Positions 1 through 12,027 are shown, counted from the first letter of the stretch. The stretch: 64,000 nt of DNA from Amoebidium appalachense (GCA_963693365.1 CAVNZM010000016.1:372001-436000); one strand, 5' to 3'. Notes: generated by a model from the sequence alone, not told the origin. Program-made: numbers and translations.

Positions 1-858
1 TATCCCCACTGGACTGAGTTCCGGGAGCAGCTACTAACCCGGGCCCGGGCTGCACGTGATGCAGCTCTGGCCCGTACACAGCAGGCACAGACACGTGCAG
101 ACGTGTCCACACGTCCGTTACGTGAATTTGCTGAGGGTACTTTAGTTTTAATTAGGGATCATACTAGGAAAAAGAGATATAAGCAGGAGCAGGAAGGTAA
201 GGGTGAAGGTGAAGGTCTTCGTAAGTATGGTAAGAAATGGTTGCCTCTTTTCATTGGCCCGTATAAAATAGTGGCTAGGTTAGGTCCGACGGAATATAAG
301 GTGCAGAGGTTAGATAATGAGAGTGATGTTAGATTTTATAATGTAGATGATATAAAGGAATATTATGATAGGTCCCTTAGGGTTAAACGGCCGGAGGGCC
401 GTCGAGTGTTAGATGCATTCACCCCCGACTATGACGGGTCGGTGGATGTATCGGAGGCTGCAGTGGATAAAATTATGGATAAAAAGGTTATCGAAGGTAA
501 GGAAGGTAAGGTAAATTATTATTTAATTCGTTTTGAGGGAGGTTATCAGGAAGATCAGTGGTTGCCTGAGTTTCATTTGGATTGCCCGTTTTCTATTCGT
601 GCTTATGAGGCTAGATTAGTGCAGAGGGAGTTGCCTAGTGCTCCCTCTAGGCCAAAGAGAGTTATTCCTCAGTTTAATCGTGGTGTGAAGAAGTCGGTGG
701 GGGAGGGGGCCGGGGGGGGGAGTGATGCAAATACACGTAGACACACGGGGGGAGGGGGAGGGGGGGAGGAGACAGAGGAGGAGTGTGAACGTAGTCGTAG
801 GAATTTAATTTATTATCATAGGTGTCTCCGTAGGTATCAAGCTTATGGTGTAGATTGA
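1..858 (+). CDS. Gypsy/chromovirus polyprotein, 3' end (integrase C-terminus plus chromodomain), partial
   Basis: The frame is open from the first base, so this is the tail of a longer pol gene cut by the window edge. A GPYKIV...EYKVQ stretch at about residues 84-101 of the visible frame matches the GPY/F module that ends Ty3/Gypsy integrases. Downstream, YLIRFEGGY...DQWLPEFHL is a chromodomain with the usual aromatic and W-L-P-E residues; such domains steer integration to modified histones. The end is Gly-rich, partly from G homopolymers, and stops at TGA. A following purine-rich stretch (about 960-990) may be the polypurine tract before a 3' LTR. This is host mobile DNA, unrelated to the virus-like block. 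Confidence 0.85.
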   Translation, partial: YPHWTEFREQLLTRARAARDAALARTQQAQTRADVSTRPLREFAEGTLVLIRDHTRKKRYKQEQEGKGEGEGLRKYGKKWLPLFIGPYKIVARLGPTEYKVQRLDNESDVRFYNVDDIKEYYDRSLRVKRPEGRRVLDAFTPDYDGSVDVSEAAVDKIMDKKVIEGKEGKVNYYLIRFEGGYQEDQWLPEFHLDCPFSIRAYEARLVQRELPSAPSRPKRVIPQFNRGVKKSVGEGAGGGSDANTRRHTGGGGGGEETEEECERSRRNLIYYHRCLRRYQAYGVD

Positions 859-1042
859 TTTATTATTTTTCTTCGTAATTTATTTAATTTAATTTTTTTT
901 AGGAGACTGATTAGTCTATGTCTTTTTAGGGGGTGTTAGATGTAATGTGACTGAGGTGGGACTCAGCTTTTCCGGGGGCCGGGGGGGGAGTTGACATATA
1001 CTAATCCGTCTCAGCAGATTAGCCTAAGTCTACGATCGAGAT

Positions 1043-1085
<43 letters not shown>

Positions 1086-1884
1086 GGCCCGGGTCCACAG
1101 ATCATCAAGATCAAGTCCGGGGCCTCAAGATAGCTGTACAGCTGCGTGCATCTTGCCTCTGCCGGCGCAGGGCATTGGACCACGTCAGCCGGGACAGCCG
1201 ACCAATAGAATTCTAATTAGTGTGTAGGATAGATCGTAGGAGGACTTAGGAATGTGATTGTTCGGGCAGAAGCCCTTTTGTAAGTATTGGCAAGGTTTGA
1301 TAGTGTATGTTGCCAAACGTATTTATATAATTAGATGTAGAGGAAAGGGGGGGAGGGAGGGGGGGGAGGATAGTATGAAATGTAGATTTAGACTCTGCGG
1401 TGCCACTAGGGGGAGGGTGAGGGGTGAGACATGGATAAATATATTAGTTGAGTAGATCGACTTAGCTCGTGCAGGCGCACGATAAAAGTAGATCGGAATG
1501 TTTGGAATGTGGCATCGTAGGGGGCCAGGTGATGATGATCTTTGAGGGCACGGCCTTGATGGCCTCAGTTGTAACTTAGTCTCATTCCGTACGGATCTAA
1601 GTTTGCCCGTCGGAGCCTGGTCTGAATAAACTTTACCGTTTTTCCGTACACGTTCGTTCCTTTTCGTGTGTGTACACTTAGTAGAGTGCCGCGTCTCTAG
1701 TACATATACATTAGGATACGACAGTATGGATACCACCCTAGTAGATAAGTCTGTATGGTGCTCTGATGTTGATATTGCCTGGGAAGTTGTGCAGTGGCGT
1801 TGTAATTTTTGTTTCCATCGCTGCTGGTGCCACTTTTGTGCTGAACGTTTTAATCGCAAGCATGTTGATAGGTCACTGAATTTT
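859..1884. other. Non-coding, probable retrotransposon 3' end
   Basis: No credible gene. It holds a G homopolymer of nearly 40 bases (about 1046-1084) and other purine tracts. It may contain the 3' LTR of the element above, but I could not define LTR ends. Confidence 0.4.
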
Positions 1885-2535
1885 TATGTCGCGTTTTACC
1901 TCTTTCCCTACGGATGTCTGCTACACTGGCTCGCAATGTGACCACTTTAAACTATTTGTTGAATTCTGTTGGTCGTCACATTGAGTATTTATATGTTTTT
2001 CACACAGTGTTCAGGTATCTCAGTATGCACTTGTTACTGGATAGCTCGTGAAGTTTTATAAAACCGAGACAAAAGAAAAAAGTTTTTATTGTCTTCTCGG
2101 TATGCCGTGTATACTTGCATATCTTGCCATCGAATAAATTCAGTCAAAAGAAAAAGAAAAAAAAATACAAAAGCCCTCACTCTCGGATACGGAGGAGGAA
2201 AAAACTTGCCGGAATAGCCAAGGCATCCGATCCTTGACTACCCCGGTTGGAGTTAGCTTATGTAGAGGGCCATTGCCATAGTCCTGCACCCATGCGAGTC
2301 CCATCAGGGCATCCGATCCCCAATGCAACAAAAAGTGTGTAAACCCCCCGAGTTTTTATGTCGCTTTTTACCTCCGAGTCTTTCCCTCCGGGTGTCTGCT
2401 ACACTAGTACTGGAGCCTGGCAATGTGAACACTTAACACAATGTTCAGGTATCTCAGTATGCACTTGTTACTGGATAACTCGTGAAGTTTTTATTGTCTT
2501 CTCAGTATGCCGTGCATACTTGCATATCTTTCCGT
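1885..2535. repeat. Imperfect direct duplication
   Basis: A block at about 1885-2130 (TTTTTATGTCGC...TTTACCTC...GTGTCTGCTACACT, then GTTCAGGTATCTCAGTATGC) recurs at about 2352-2535 in the same order, with small indels. The second copy is followed by a G-rich run (2529-2602). No gene is evident in either copy. Confidence 0.7.
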
Positions 2536-3059
2536 CGGCGAGGGGGAGGAGGGGGGGGAGGGGGGGGGGAGGTTGAGGGGGGGGAGGGGGGGGGGGGGGG
2601 GCATGAGAGGGAGGAGTAAATCTCGCATCGTAAGTATGAGCACCGTGTACTGTCACGCACATTTTGGGGTGGTGCCGGATATATTTACACACTGCTTGCA
2701 GGCAAAAGTAGCTATAGGTGCTCACGGAATACATTTTTTCTAACTACCTTTTGAATAAACCAAATACTAACATATTTCTTTACAATATAGCCTGATATGA
2801 AGCCTCACTAGAATTTAGTCCATATGCACCAGTATACGTACTGATGATACGGGGGTCGCATGCTGAATCGCATGTCACGCGGCAGCGTACGGCCTACAAC
2901 TTCCAGCCCTGCGCCAGCGCTGGCAGGTTGTGTGACGTCATCTGTAGGACGTCAGTTGCGGGTCGGCCCGGGAACCAGTGTTTCGAGCCGGGAACCACTG
3001 TTTCAAACTCGGGAACTGAGGTTTCGAGCCGGGAACTACGGTTCTGGCCTGGGAACTAG

Positions 3060-3872
3060 CCCTGGATTCGACCCGTATTTGTTCCCGGGAACTGCATTCC
3101 AGCAGCTGGAATGCGGGAACACGGTATCACTGAGGTGCTGCCCGGATTCCGCTTGAACTTCGAAGGGTGACAGACGAGCATGTGATTGGATGGCAAAGCC
3201 AATGAGCGCTTTGATTGGCGTTAATTACTAGCATCTGGATTGGGGGAAAGGCGGTCATATTTGTGATTGGCACTCCAATTTGTAGGGTTTCAAATGTAGT
3301 CATATGGGGCCATCCGATAGTGCACGGTGACTTCAAAAAGACGTGAAAATAGTTCTGGAGTTTTTGGATTTGGAAGTGACAAGGTTTGATGGTGGCGCTT
3401 ATAGGTTAGCTGTATGAAAATACAAAGCATTTATTTTTCATTATGTATATTTCATTATTGACTTTTTTCTTTTTTGGAATCCAGCAAGTTGGGGCACCAT
3501 ACGTTTCTATGCACACCCATCCGGCTCTGACGCAAAATTCGTGGGAATCATTGAAATGATTCCTAACCCCGGGCCCTTGCTAATGGGTTCTCTTTAGATC
3601 ACACGTTTTTCATTTTACAAGGGGGAGCCGAGAAAATGAGCATTTACATTTGATTGATTGATTCCTACATAGCAAAATTTGCTTACCTTGTGATTGTCCC
3701 CCTTTTCGAAAGGCCTTCCCATATTTCTTGGGGGGAATGTGCTGTTTATTGCGAACTTCTTTCGGACTAAGCAACAAAACTGAACGTGCAGCCATCACCG
3801 TAGTGAGCCCTGGATTCGACCCGTATTTGTTCCCGGGAACTGCATCCCAGCAGCTGGAATGCGGGAACACGG
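3060..3872. repeat. Dispersed direct-repeat element, copy A
   Basis: About 0.8 kb, recurring at 8240-9003 with high identity. Each copy begins and ends with the same approximately 60-bp sequence containing GTTCCCGGGAAC (a perfect palindrome) and a CCAGCAGCTGG hairpin-like core, so the element has direct terminal repeats that themselves fold. No open reading frame of note. It could be a solo-LTR-like or non-autonomous element. Confidence 0.75.
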
Positions 3873-4084
3873 TTGCCTTGGGGCAAGACTACCCCTCACT
3901 CCCGTCGTCACTCACCGTGATGCCCGACGTGTGGAGCATGGAGAACACATGGAGTTAAAGCAAGTCAGGATGTTTATTATTAAATTGTTTTTTGTAATTT
4001 TCACACTATTAACCCCTTAAGCCTAAAACAACAACAAAACCCCTTAACCCTTTTGAACCTACAAACGTGTGTGCCTGTGCTTGT

Positions 4085-4154
<70 letters not shown>

Positions 4155-4245
4155 CCCCCTACCCTAGGGAAGGAACAGCCCCTTCAGCTCTCAATGGCCG
4201 AAAGAACCCCTTCATCTATCTTACTAGGGAGGGAGGGTGGGAGAA
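3873..4245. repeat. Direct repeat with internal (TG)n, copy 1
   Basis: From CTTGGGGCAAGACTACCCC through a (TG)n tract (4083-4151) to GAGGCCCCCTACCCTAGGG. The same order recurs at 4612-5034, differing mainly in TG length. The 4246-4611 spacer holds no gene. Confidence 0.75.
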
Positions 4246-4611
4246 AAAACGAGCCCACAGAGAAGAAATATAACTACTTAGCCGCCGGCAACAGGTTCGT
4301 GCTCCTAACGAAGGGGCCACCAAAACCAAATTCAACCAAAAACGACTAACTATTACTTTTCTCCCTTGCCGTCTCCTCTTCACACAGGCTCTACTTCTAA
4401 AACTAAGAACTGACCCAAAGACACACGCAAACCCACTTTATATACCCGTGGATCAAAGCTCTAATCTCATGATCTACAACCAATCACATCACTACTCTAC
4501 AAGAGCCACGCACCACTCAACCAATAATCTTGTTGTCCGCAAAAATGTATGTTTTCACATGCGAGATCGTGTCATCTCTCACCGCTTCCTCCTCCCGTTC
4601 GAGACAACCAT

Positions 4612-5034
<423 letters not shown>

Positions 5035-5089
5035 ACTAACCTTACTTGCTTGTGGTGTTTTTTCGTTATGTTGTATGTGAATTAATGTT

Positions 5090-6470
5090 TTACTGTGTTT
5101 TTGTAGTTCGGTCCCAACCCCTCAACACCCTGGCCGAGACCACAAGGGAACCGTTGAACCGAGGGTAGAAATGATGAATAGCAGCCATAACCGTGCGACA
5201 ATGTGACAGACCGCTCCGAGTCTCTCCCCAGACCTCATAGTACGCGCCTACATAGGATGCGAATAAAATATCCAACTGCTCGGCCGTACCAAAGTTGGGG
5301 ATACCCTCCTCTTGGCAGGACTCAACAAATCGCATGAGGGCGTCGCGGTACTTTTGCACTGTGGGAGCTGGCACATTGACATCTATCATCTGCGTCACCG
5401 TCGGGGTTATGTTTCTGGATGGCATGTCGGCTGGGTTGTGGGCTGACGGCACCCACACCCACGCTGGGCGAATCGCTGCTGCACACACCAACGCTGTCAC
5501 TGGGCGACACACGTGGTTTAGCCGCCTTGAACTGGATCTCCCCTTCGCAACCGCATACACCAGTGCCGTATTGTCGATTAAGTGTGCCACCCGTGTGCCG
5601 TGGTTCTGTGGTGCTCGGGTAAAACGTCGTAAAGATAATAATAGCGCATGCCCCTCGAGGATTGTGATGTGGTCGTCGTGTTGCCACCGGGTGGAAATCA
5701 GATGGTGCCACTGCAGGCTGTCGACCATATCCAGAAAGGATTGGTCTGTGGATGGGGGCTCCGTGCTCATATCACACTCAGGGACCGCTATGGCGTTGGC
5801 GACGTCGTCTTCGGCGCGTGAGGCCGGTTCCAGAAAGGAATACCCCGGCTTACATAGATACGGCTTGGGACAATGCCTGCAACGATTGCGCGGTCGTGAC
5901 GGAAGCAATGGAGACTCCTCCACCTTTGGTGGATGCATCAGATGCCAATACCACTGAGGCCGGTGCCGCACACAAATCACACCATATGAGGGATGCCAAC
6001 GCCACCAACAAAGACAATTCTCGCTTAACTGCAGTAGGGATAAAAATCTCCGTTAGGGGGCTGGCATGAGGGGACAAAGAAAACTCATAACAACTTTCCA
6101 AGATCGAAAACAAGGATCGATTCAACAATAACAACCAGGCCCAACCCCCTAACAAACGCGAAAGACTGCGAGGGGCTACGGCTTGCATACGTAGCACTGC
6201 ACCCGTATCTGCCAATACCCGAGCCAACCGTGATGCATCCGGCCGTATCTTGCCATCCCGACCTATGGCCAGACCGAGGGCCACCGTTTCGGGAGTATGC
6301 TTCGATGCCAACACAGTTTTCGACGGTTTTATTTCGAATCCGTGATTCTCACCCGGCTGTCATCTCGGAATTTACCACAGATTCCTCGAACCCAACACCC
6401 ACCCAATCATCGACATAGATAAGAGGGGGTTTACGCTGTTTACTCGAGGCAAAGAGAACCAGTCTCAGGT
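5090..6470 (-). pseudogene. DIRS/Ngaro-like retrotransposon, decayed RT - RNase H - start of tyrosine recombinase
   Basis: Read on the minus strand, the RT active-site motif YVDDW lies at 6404-6418. A frameshift near 6345 follows, then an RT thumb-like segment and the first RNase H motif (ASDAS, about 5945). A second shift leads to the frame at 5980-5090, where HNPADMPSR, typical of the RNase H region of DIRS-type and related elements, is followed by a helical segment that looks like the start of a tyrosine recombinase. The recombinase catalytic region is missing. Two shifts and the truncation mark it as dead. It is host mobile DNA. Confidence 0.75.
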
Positions 6471-6621
6471 ATGGGGGGGGGGGGGTTTGCTCGGAATATC
6501 CCCTCAGCGGTATATCATGATCACGTACATAGATGTCGGGTGGTGACTATATATCAGGGTTTACTTTCTCTACGAGACACCATAAAGACTACAAGGAGAA
6601 ATCAATTAGTTGGGGTTCCCC

Positions 6622-6622
<1 letters not shown>

Positions 6623-6661
<39 letters not shown>

Positions 6662-6693
6662 GGGCTCCCCTCGGGACACTCGGTATCAGCTGG

Positions 6694-6746
<53 letters not shown>

Positions 6747-6758
6747 TGTGTGTGTGTG
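6623..6758. repeat. Poly-T and (TG)n tract
   Basis: A T homopolymer of about 34 bases (6623-6657), then a (TG)n tract (6694-6758). The T run may be the 5' (antisense) mark of an inserted poly-A tail. Confidence 0.9.
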
Positions 6759-7013
6759 CGCGTGCACTATAATTTTGTAGTGATGTGTTTCTCAAGCCAA
6801 TCAATACATAGATAAGATGCACGGTATCGGATTGGTTACTCATGGAATGTGCTGGCGTAAAATCCAATCGGATGCATCTCTCTACATATGTGGAGTGGCG
6901 GGTGCGTGAGGTGCTGGCATCCGGTGGTGTGCAACCCCTCTAGTTAGATTACACAGCTTGGTCGGTTTAGTATACCTCCCCCTGCCCGGCAGTAAGGGGC
7001 GGAGTAGCTTTTT

Positions 7014-8240
7014 TTGTCGGTCTGCAAATGGGCAGCATCATGCCCTCGTTTCAACCAGCTGCCCAAAGAATGGACTCCCCCCTTGCTAGCCACAGCTTTC
7101 CAGCTGACGCAGGGGGAGGTTGCAGCTCTACTCCCTCGTTCCCGAGCTCTGCTGACACGGAACCAGCAAAGTTTGGTGGGGTTTTTGCTGCCGGGATCAC
7201 TTCTCGAGGACACACTGGCACGGGCCCGGTGGATCCAGGATTGTTTTCTCGCGTGTCCAGTGATATGCTTCCCCTTCCTTTGTTTAGCGTCCCGCCGTGT
7301 TTTCAATCAGTTAGATTCACTTCCCCAAGAAGAAGAGGGAGGTTTAATAGGAAGTTTGCTTTGTTGAATTTAGCGAATAGGACCATAGCAGCAATCAATG
7401 TGTTGTATAATGGGCTTCCTGGCCCGGTAAATCCTCCTAGAACCGAAGCTTGGCAACCTATGCACAAAACTACTTCCCAACAGCACACACACTTTTCTCC
7501 CATAACTCTTCCTTTTTACAGACACTTTTTCCCACGCTTCCTCCCAGTTTCACGCACTTTTCCGATGCACCCACGCTAGCACAAGCACGAGCCCTACAAC
7601 ACATTTTTATTTCTTGCTTGGATATGCGCCGCAGGATCAGCAATGTCCCCTTAGCGGCTGTATCCGAGTCTTTCCCATATTTTAACCACACGAAAGCATT
7701 TACACCCATAGTTGCCCAGCGTATGGCCCTGCCCCCGTCGGGTTTTGGTGCCACGGTTCCCCTCTTGACGGTCCTTCCCCCTGACCTCAAGGAGATGATG
7801 GAGACACCCGATGCATTGGTGGTAGCGTGTGACGACAAAGGTGGCTCGGCGCCCGGCCAGTCGGGCAGCCACGGAGTTTGCGGTGTTGGGGTCGGTTTGG
7901 TGCCCGATGGCCTCGTTCGGGGGGCTGAGGACCTCAACTCCAGCACTGGACGTCCTGTCTTTGCGTTCGCATCACCAGATGAGTGGCCCCTTTTAGCTAA
8001 GCGGATGCTTGAGTGTGGTATTGTTGCGTTTTCGGAATTATCTGAGCCCCCCCAAAAAATATCAATGGTTTGTCTAAGTTGAGAAGGACATAAAGGAAGA
8101 TAGGCTTATTATGGATGCACGCCCCATGAATGCCGTGATGATAGATCCCCCCAATCCCCAGTTTCCCAGCCCAGCCGGTTTGTGCAGCCTCATCGTCCTT
8201 AAGGACACGGGATTAGTGGTAGCGAAGTACGATTTTTCGA
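7014..8240 (+). pseudogene. Retroelement fragment with broken reverse transcriptase
   Basis: Several frames carry pieces of one protein. The clearest part is at 8101-8227, where RLIMDARPMNAV...VVAKYDF matches RT fingers motifs (conserved R-x-I-x-D-A-R, then the first catalytic-type D). The preceding frame (about 7450-8082) is a probable N-terminal region and is separated by a stop and a frame change. The RT is cut off at about 8240, exactly where copy B of the dispersed direct-repeat element starts, so that element inserted into it or recombined with it. No start codon is assignable. Confidence 0.55.
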
Positions 8241-9044
8241 ACACCCGTATTTGTTCCCAGGAACTGCATACCAGCAGCTGGAATGCGGGAACACGGTATC
8301 ACTGGAGGTGCTGCCCGGATTCCGCTTGAACTTCGAAGGGTGACAGACGAGCATGTGATTGGATGGCAAAGCCAATGAGCGCTTTGATTGGGGGAAAGGC
8401 ACCAATCATATTTGTGATTGGCACTCCAATTTGTAGGGTTTCAAATGTAGTCATATGGGGCCATCCGATAGTGCACTTCAGAAAGACGTGAAAATAGTTC
8501 TGGAGTTTTTGGATTTGGAAGTGACAAGGTTTGATGGTGGCGCTTATAGGTTAGCTTTATGAAAATACAAAGCATTTATTTTTCATTATGTATATTTCAT
8601 TATTGACTTTTTTCTTTTTTGGAATCCAGCAAGCTTGGGGCACCATACGTTTCTATGCACACCCATGGCTCTGACGCAAATCCGTGGGAATCATTGAAAT
8701 GATTCCTAACCCCTTGCTAATGGGTTCTCTTTAGATCACACATTTTTCATTTTACAAGGGGGAGTCGAGAAAATGAGCATTTACATTTGATTGATTGATT
8801 CCTACATAGCAAAATTTGCTTACCTTGTGATTGTCCCCCTTTTCGAAAGGCCTTCCCTTTTCCTGGGGGGGATGTGCTGTTTATTGCGAACTTCTTTCGG
8901 ACTAAGCAACAAACTGAACGTGCAGCCATCACCGTAGTGCGCCCTGGATTCGACCCGTATTTGTTCCCGGGAACTGCATTCCAGCAGCTGGAATGCGGGA
9001 ACACGGTATCACTGAGGTGCTGCCCGGATTCCGCTTGAACTTCG
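8240..9044. repeat. Dispersed direct-repeat element, copy B
   Basis: Near-identical to 3060-3872, including the terminal GTTCCC(G/A)GGAAC hairpin at both ends (8250-8300 and 8955-9006). It interrupts an RT pseudogene on its left, and a 387-bp palindrome abuts it on the right. The sequence after the second terminal repeat matches the sequence after the first one of copy A up to CTTGAACTTCGA. Confidence 0.75.
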
Positions 9045-9431
9045 ATTGGGATATTCGGGTTGGTTGTAAGGTTTTCGGGTCGGGCCGAAGGCCCTAACGG
9101 GCCGCAGGCCCGCTTATTGGGCCGCTAGGCCCTAGGCCGCTAGGCCGGGGCCCTGGGGACCGGGGGCCTCCCCACCCCCGCGAGCCACCCCGGCCCGGCC
9201 CGGCCCCCCGGGGCCCAGGGGGGGGGGGGTTAGCAGCCGCTGCTAACCCCCCCCCCCCTGGGCCCCGGGGGGCCGGGCCGGGCCGGGGTGGCTCGCGGGG
9301 GTGGGGAGGCCCCCGGTCCCCAGGGCCCCGGCCTAGCGGCCTAGGGCCTAGCGGCCCAATAAGCGGGCCTGCGGCCCGTTAGGGCCTTCGGCCCGACCCG
9401 AAAACCTTACAACCAACCCGAATATCCCAAT
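9045..9431. repeat. Perfect 387-bp palindrome (fold-back element)
   Basis: The two arms, 193 bases each, mirror around the C at 9238 (TTAGCAGC-C-GCTGCTAA). I checked the outer ends, the 12-G/12-C runs and the centre, and all pair. The arms are very GC-rich, with GGCCGCTAGGCCCTAGG and GGCCCGGCC repeats. No gene. It is likely a fold-back insertion into the end of repeat copy B, or an assembly artefact of a hairpin-ended molecule. Confidence 0.9.
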
Positions 9432-10216
9432 ATTGCTTCATTCTGATTGGTTGTCACACCGCGGGATTTCCCGATTGTTCTTCCAATGACATTTTCTATC
9501 ACTATCGACAGTTCTCCAATATTAGAACAGAAAAGGGTTTATACCCAGATGGCCAGATGGCCAGATCAAATTCAGTCTGTGAGCAGGGGGGGGGGGATCC
9601 ACCTGAAGTCAAAACAATCTGGCCATCTGGCCATGTGGCCATAGAATAGATTAGCATGTAAGGCACTGGCTGCCACCACTGGGGGCCGTGGTTCCGGCAG
9701 CAGGGGGGGCACACGTGCAGGGGAGGCAGGGGGTCGGGGGAGGCACACGTGCACAGGAGGCTGGGGAGAGTGGGGGAACCATGGCACCGCTGGGGGAATG
9801 CCACCACTGGGGGGCCTGGTTCCGGCAGGAGGGGGGGCAGGGGGGCAGGGGGGAGGGGGGAGGCAGAGGAGGCAGAGGAGCAGGCGAGACTGGCGGGCCA
9901 CTCACAGCGTGGATGAATAATATGTATGCATATTAAGACACTCACTGCAACCACTGGGGGGCCTGGTTCCGGCAGGAGGGGGGCAGGGGGGGGGGGGGGG
10001 AGGGGGGCAGGGGGGGCACACGTGCAGGGGGGGCTGGGGGGGGGGGGGGGGAACCATGGCACCACTGGGGGCCTGGTTCCGGCAGCAGGGGGGGCAGGGG
10101 GGGGGGGGCACACGAGCAGGGGAGGCTGGGGGGGGGGGGGCGTGAGCAGGGGGGCTGGGGGGCACACGTGCAGGGGGCTGGGGGGGGGCAGCGCTGGGGG
10201 GCTGGGGGGGGGCAGC
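9432..10216. repeat. G-rich minisatellite region
   Basis: 9540-9650 has GGCCATCTGGCCAT repeats on both strands. From about 9660 there are irregular repeats of GGCCTGGTTCCGGCAGGAGGGGGG and GCACACGTGCAGGGG with many runs of four or more G. The long Pro- or Gly-rich reading frames here are by-products of composition, not genes. The G runs could form quadruplexes. Confidence 0.8.
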
Positions 10217-10676
10217 GCCCTACACGTGTGGTGTCTAAACAGCCTATAGGCATGCTCCGTGTGCAGGCACCAATTTCTACCCTCTTCTGGTTGGTGCCAA
10301 GAGGCAGTGCCCTACACGTGTGGTGTCTAAACAGCCTATAGGCATGCTCCGTGTGCAGGCACCAATTTCTACCCTCTTCTGGTTGGTGCCAAGAGGCAGT
10401 GCCCTACACGTGTGGTGTCTAAACAGCCTATAGGCATGCTCCGTGTGCAGGCACCAATTTCTACCCTCTTCTGGTTGGTGCCAAGAGGCAGTGCCCTACA
10501 CGTGTGGTGTCTAAACAGCCTATAGGCATGCTCCGTGTGCAGGCACCAATTTCTACCCTCTTCTGGTTGGTGCCAAGAGGCAGTGCCCTACACGTGTGGT
10601 GTCTAAACAGCCTATAGGCATGCTCCGTGTGCAGGGCACTGATTTGTTGTGCCTTCCTTTTTTGGTTAGATCTATA
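10217..10676. repeat. 92-bp tandem repeat, about 4.5 copies
   Basis: Units start at 10217, 10309, 10401, 10493 and 10585 (GCCCTACACGTGTGGTGTC...). The first four are almost identical and the last diverges after about 10636. Each has CACGTG and the phrase TTGGTGCCAAGAGGCAG. The array ends about 260 bp before the first virus-like gene. Confidence 0.95.
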
Positions 10677-10833
10677 CCCGGCCAATGGTTAGCAGCCACG
10701 GGTTTGTTTTCATCAAGCTTAGACGTGATACTTTGCCAATCATCAAAGCCGTTTGAGTGACAATGACCGTTGATTGGTCAGATCTATCCCATTGAGCCTT
10801 GGCACCATTGCTGTAAGCTGCTTTGTACCGTGG

Positions 10834-10843
10834 CATATAAAAG
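10834..10843 (+). promoter_or_regulatory. TATA box (CATATAAAAG)
   Basis: CATATAAAAG about 95 bp before the ATG at 10939. The same ten bases occur on the minus strand at 13931-13940 before the 13846 gene, so the two genes share a promoter type. Confidence 0.55.
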
Positions 10844-10938
10844 CAGCACACACGGTCACATTCACTCATTTCAACACTGACACTCAATAGTAAAAGGCGA
10901 CACACAACAAACTTGTTTTTCAAACACTCACACGAAAC

Positions 10939-12027
10939 ATGGATTCTTTGAAAGAGGAGCTTCAACAGCTGCAGAAGCGCTTTGATTTTCTGTACACGGA
11001 CCATTCGTCTCGCTTAACGGCCCTGCACACCGACCTCATCAGCCTCCGCAGTCAAGTGACCAATGAGAATGCTGCGCGTACCCCCCGACCCCCCCAACCC
11101 CAGCCCTCTGATGTAGAGGCACGACTGAGGGCAGCCGAAGAGCAGATCAAGACCCTGCAGGTCGAGCTTGCCAGCCTGCAACGGGCTGCAGCACCCCACC
11201 GGGATGGCCAGGTGGCCTATGAAAACTACATTTTCAGTGGCCCTCGCAAGACTACCCCTGTCGCCAAGACCACCACTCTGACTGCCCCCACCCCTGCCGC
11301 CAAGACCACCACTGTGACTGCCCCCACCCCTGCCGCCAAGACCACCACTGTGACTGCCCCCACCCCTGCCGCCAAGACCACCACTGTGACTGCCCCCACC
11401 CCTGCCGCCAAGACCACCACTGTGACTGCCCCCACCCCTGCCGCAAAGACTGCCCCTGCCAAGGCCACCCCTACCACCAAGACCACTCCTGCCAAGACCA
11501 CCCCTGCCACTAAGCCCAGGCCCAAGCACTCCAAGACACCTGAGACTTCGTTGCATGACCATACGATGGACCTCGATGCACAGCTAACTAGTGTGAGGGG
11601 GGAGCTCCAGAATGCTCGAGAGCGTGTCAAAGAGGCAAAGGCGGCTGAAGATGAAATGGCGGAGGCCTTGGCCCTTGCTGCTGTGGGTGTAGCCCAAAAC
11701 ACCATAAAAAGCATCCGAAGGAAGATTCTGCGACGGGAGAAGAACTTGAAGGCATACACAGGTGGTAATGAGTCTGTCTCCTCACCTGCCTCACCCGCCA
11801 AACGCGTCCATGATCAATGTGATTGGGACTCAGATGAAGCGTTCAACCCCAGGCGGCTCAAACGACGGGCAAATCAGGTACTCGATGATATGACAGATGA
11901 CGAATCTGCGTCTGATCGTGAGTCGGTCATGTATGACCGCAAGCCTGAACCCAAACATAAACAAACTGAAGAAATTCCCATCATTGATCTTGACCAGGAA
12001 TATTTTGACCAGGATGAGATGGACTGA
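10939..12027 (+). CDS. Coiled-coil protein with Thr/Ala/Pro repeat and acidic SUMO-motif-like tail, unknown function
   Basis: 362 aa. Residues 1-50 and about 65-85 are heptad-like coiled coil. Residues 115-174 are five near-exact copies of a 12-residue unit TAPTPAAKTTTV (36-bp DNA repeat). A second helical stretch lies at about 212-275, followed by a basic patch RRLKRR near 304 and a strongly acidic tail in which IPIIDLD (346-352) fits a SUMO-interacting motif. I do not recognise the family. The layout (coiled coil, flexible Thr/Pro linker, nuclear-signal-like patch, acidic tail) suggests a nuclear or virion adaptor protein. It is convergent with the similarly built 13846 gene across a minisatellite. 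Confidence 0.75.
   Translation: MDSLKEELQQLQKRFDFLYTDHSSRLTALHTDLISLRSQVTNENAARTPRPPQPQPSDVEARLRAAEEQIKTLQVELASLQRAAAPHRDGQVAYENYIFSGPRKTTPVAKTTTLTAPTPAAKTTTVTAPTPAAKTTTVTAPTPAAKTTTVTAPTPAAKTTTVTAPTPAAKTAPAKATPTTKTTPAKTTPATKPRPKHSKTPETSLHDHTMDLDAQLTSVRGELQNARERVKEAKAAEDEMAEALALAAVGVAQNTIKSIRRKILRREKNLKAYTGGNESVSSPASPAKRVHDQCDWDSDEAFNPRRLKRRANQVLDDMTDDESASDRESVMYDRKPEPKHKQTEEIPIIDLDQEYFDQDEMD
11281..11460 (+). repeat. 36-bp in-frame repeat, five copies
   Basis: ACTGCCCCCACCCCTGCCGC... repeated at 11281, 11317, 11353, 11389 and 11425, the last diverging. The period is a multiple of three, so copy number can change without breaking the frame of the host gene. Confidence 0.95.

Noticed and set aside
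9502-10253. Pro-rich or Gly-rich frames on both strands
   Set aside because: They arise from G/C-rich minisatellite sequence and lack starts or domains.
11014-11801. Long minus-strand Gly/Val-rich frames opposite the 10939 gene
   Set aside because: Antisense shadows of the 36-bp in-frame repeat; the plus frame has a start ATG, TATA box and varied non-repeat domains.
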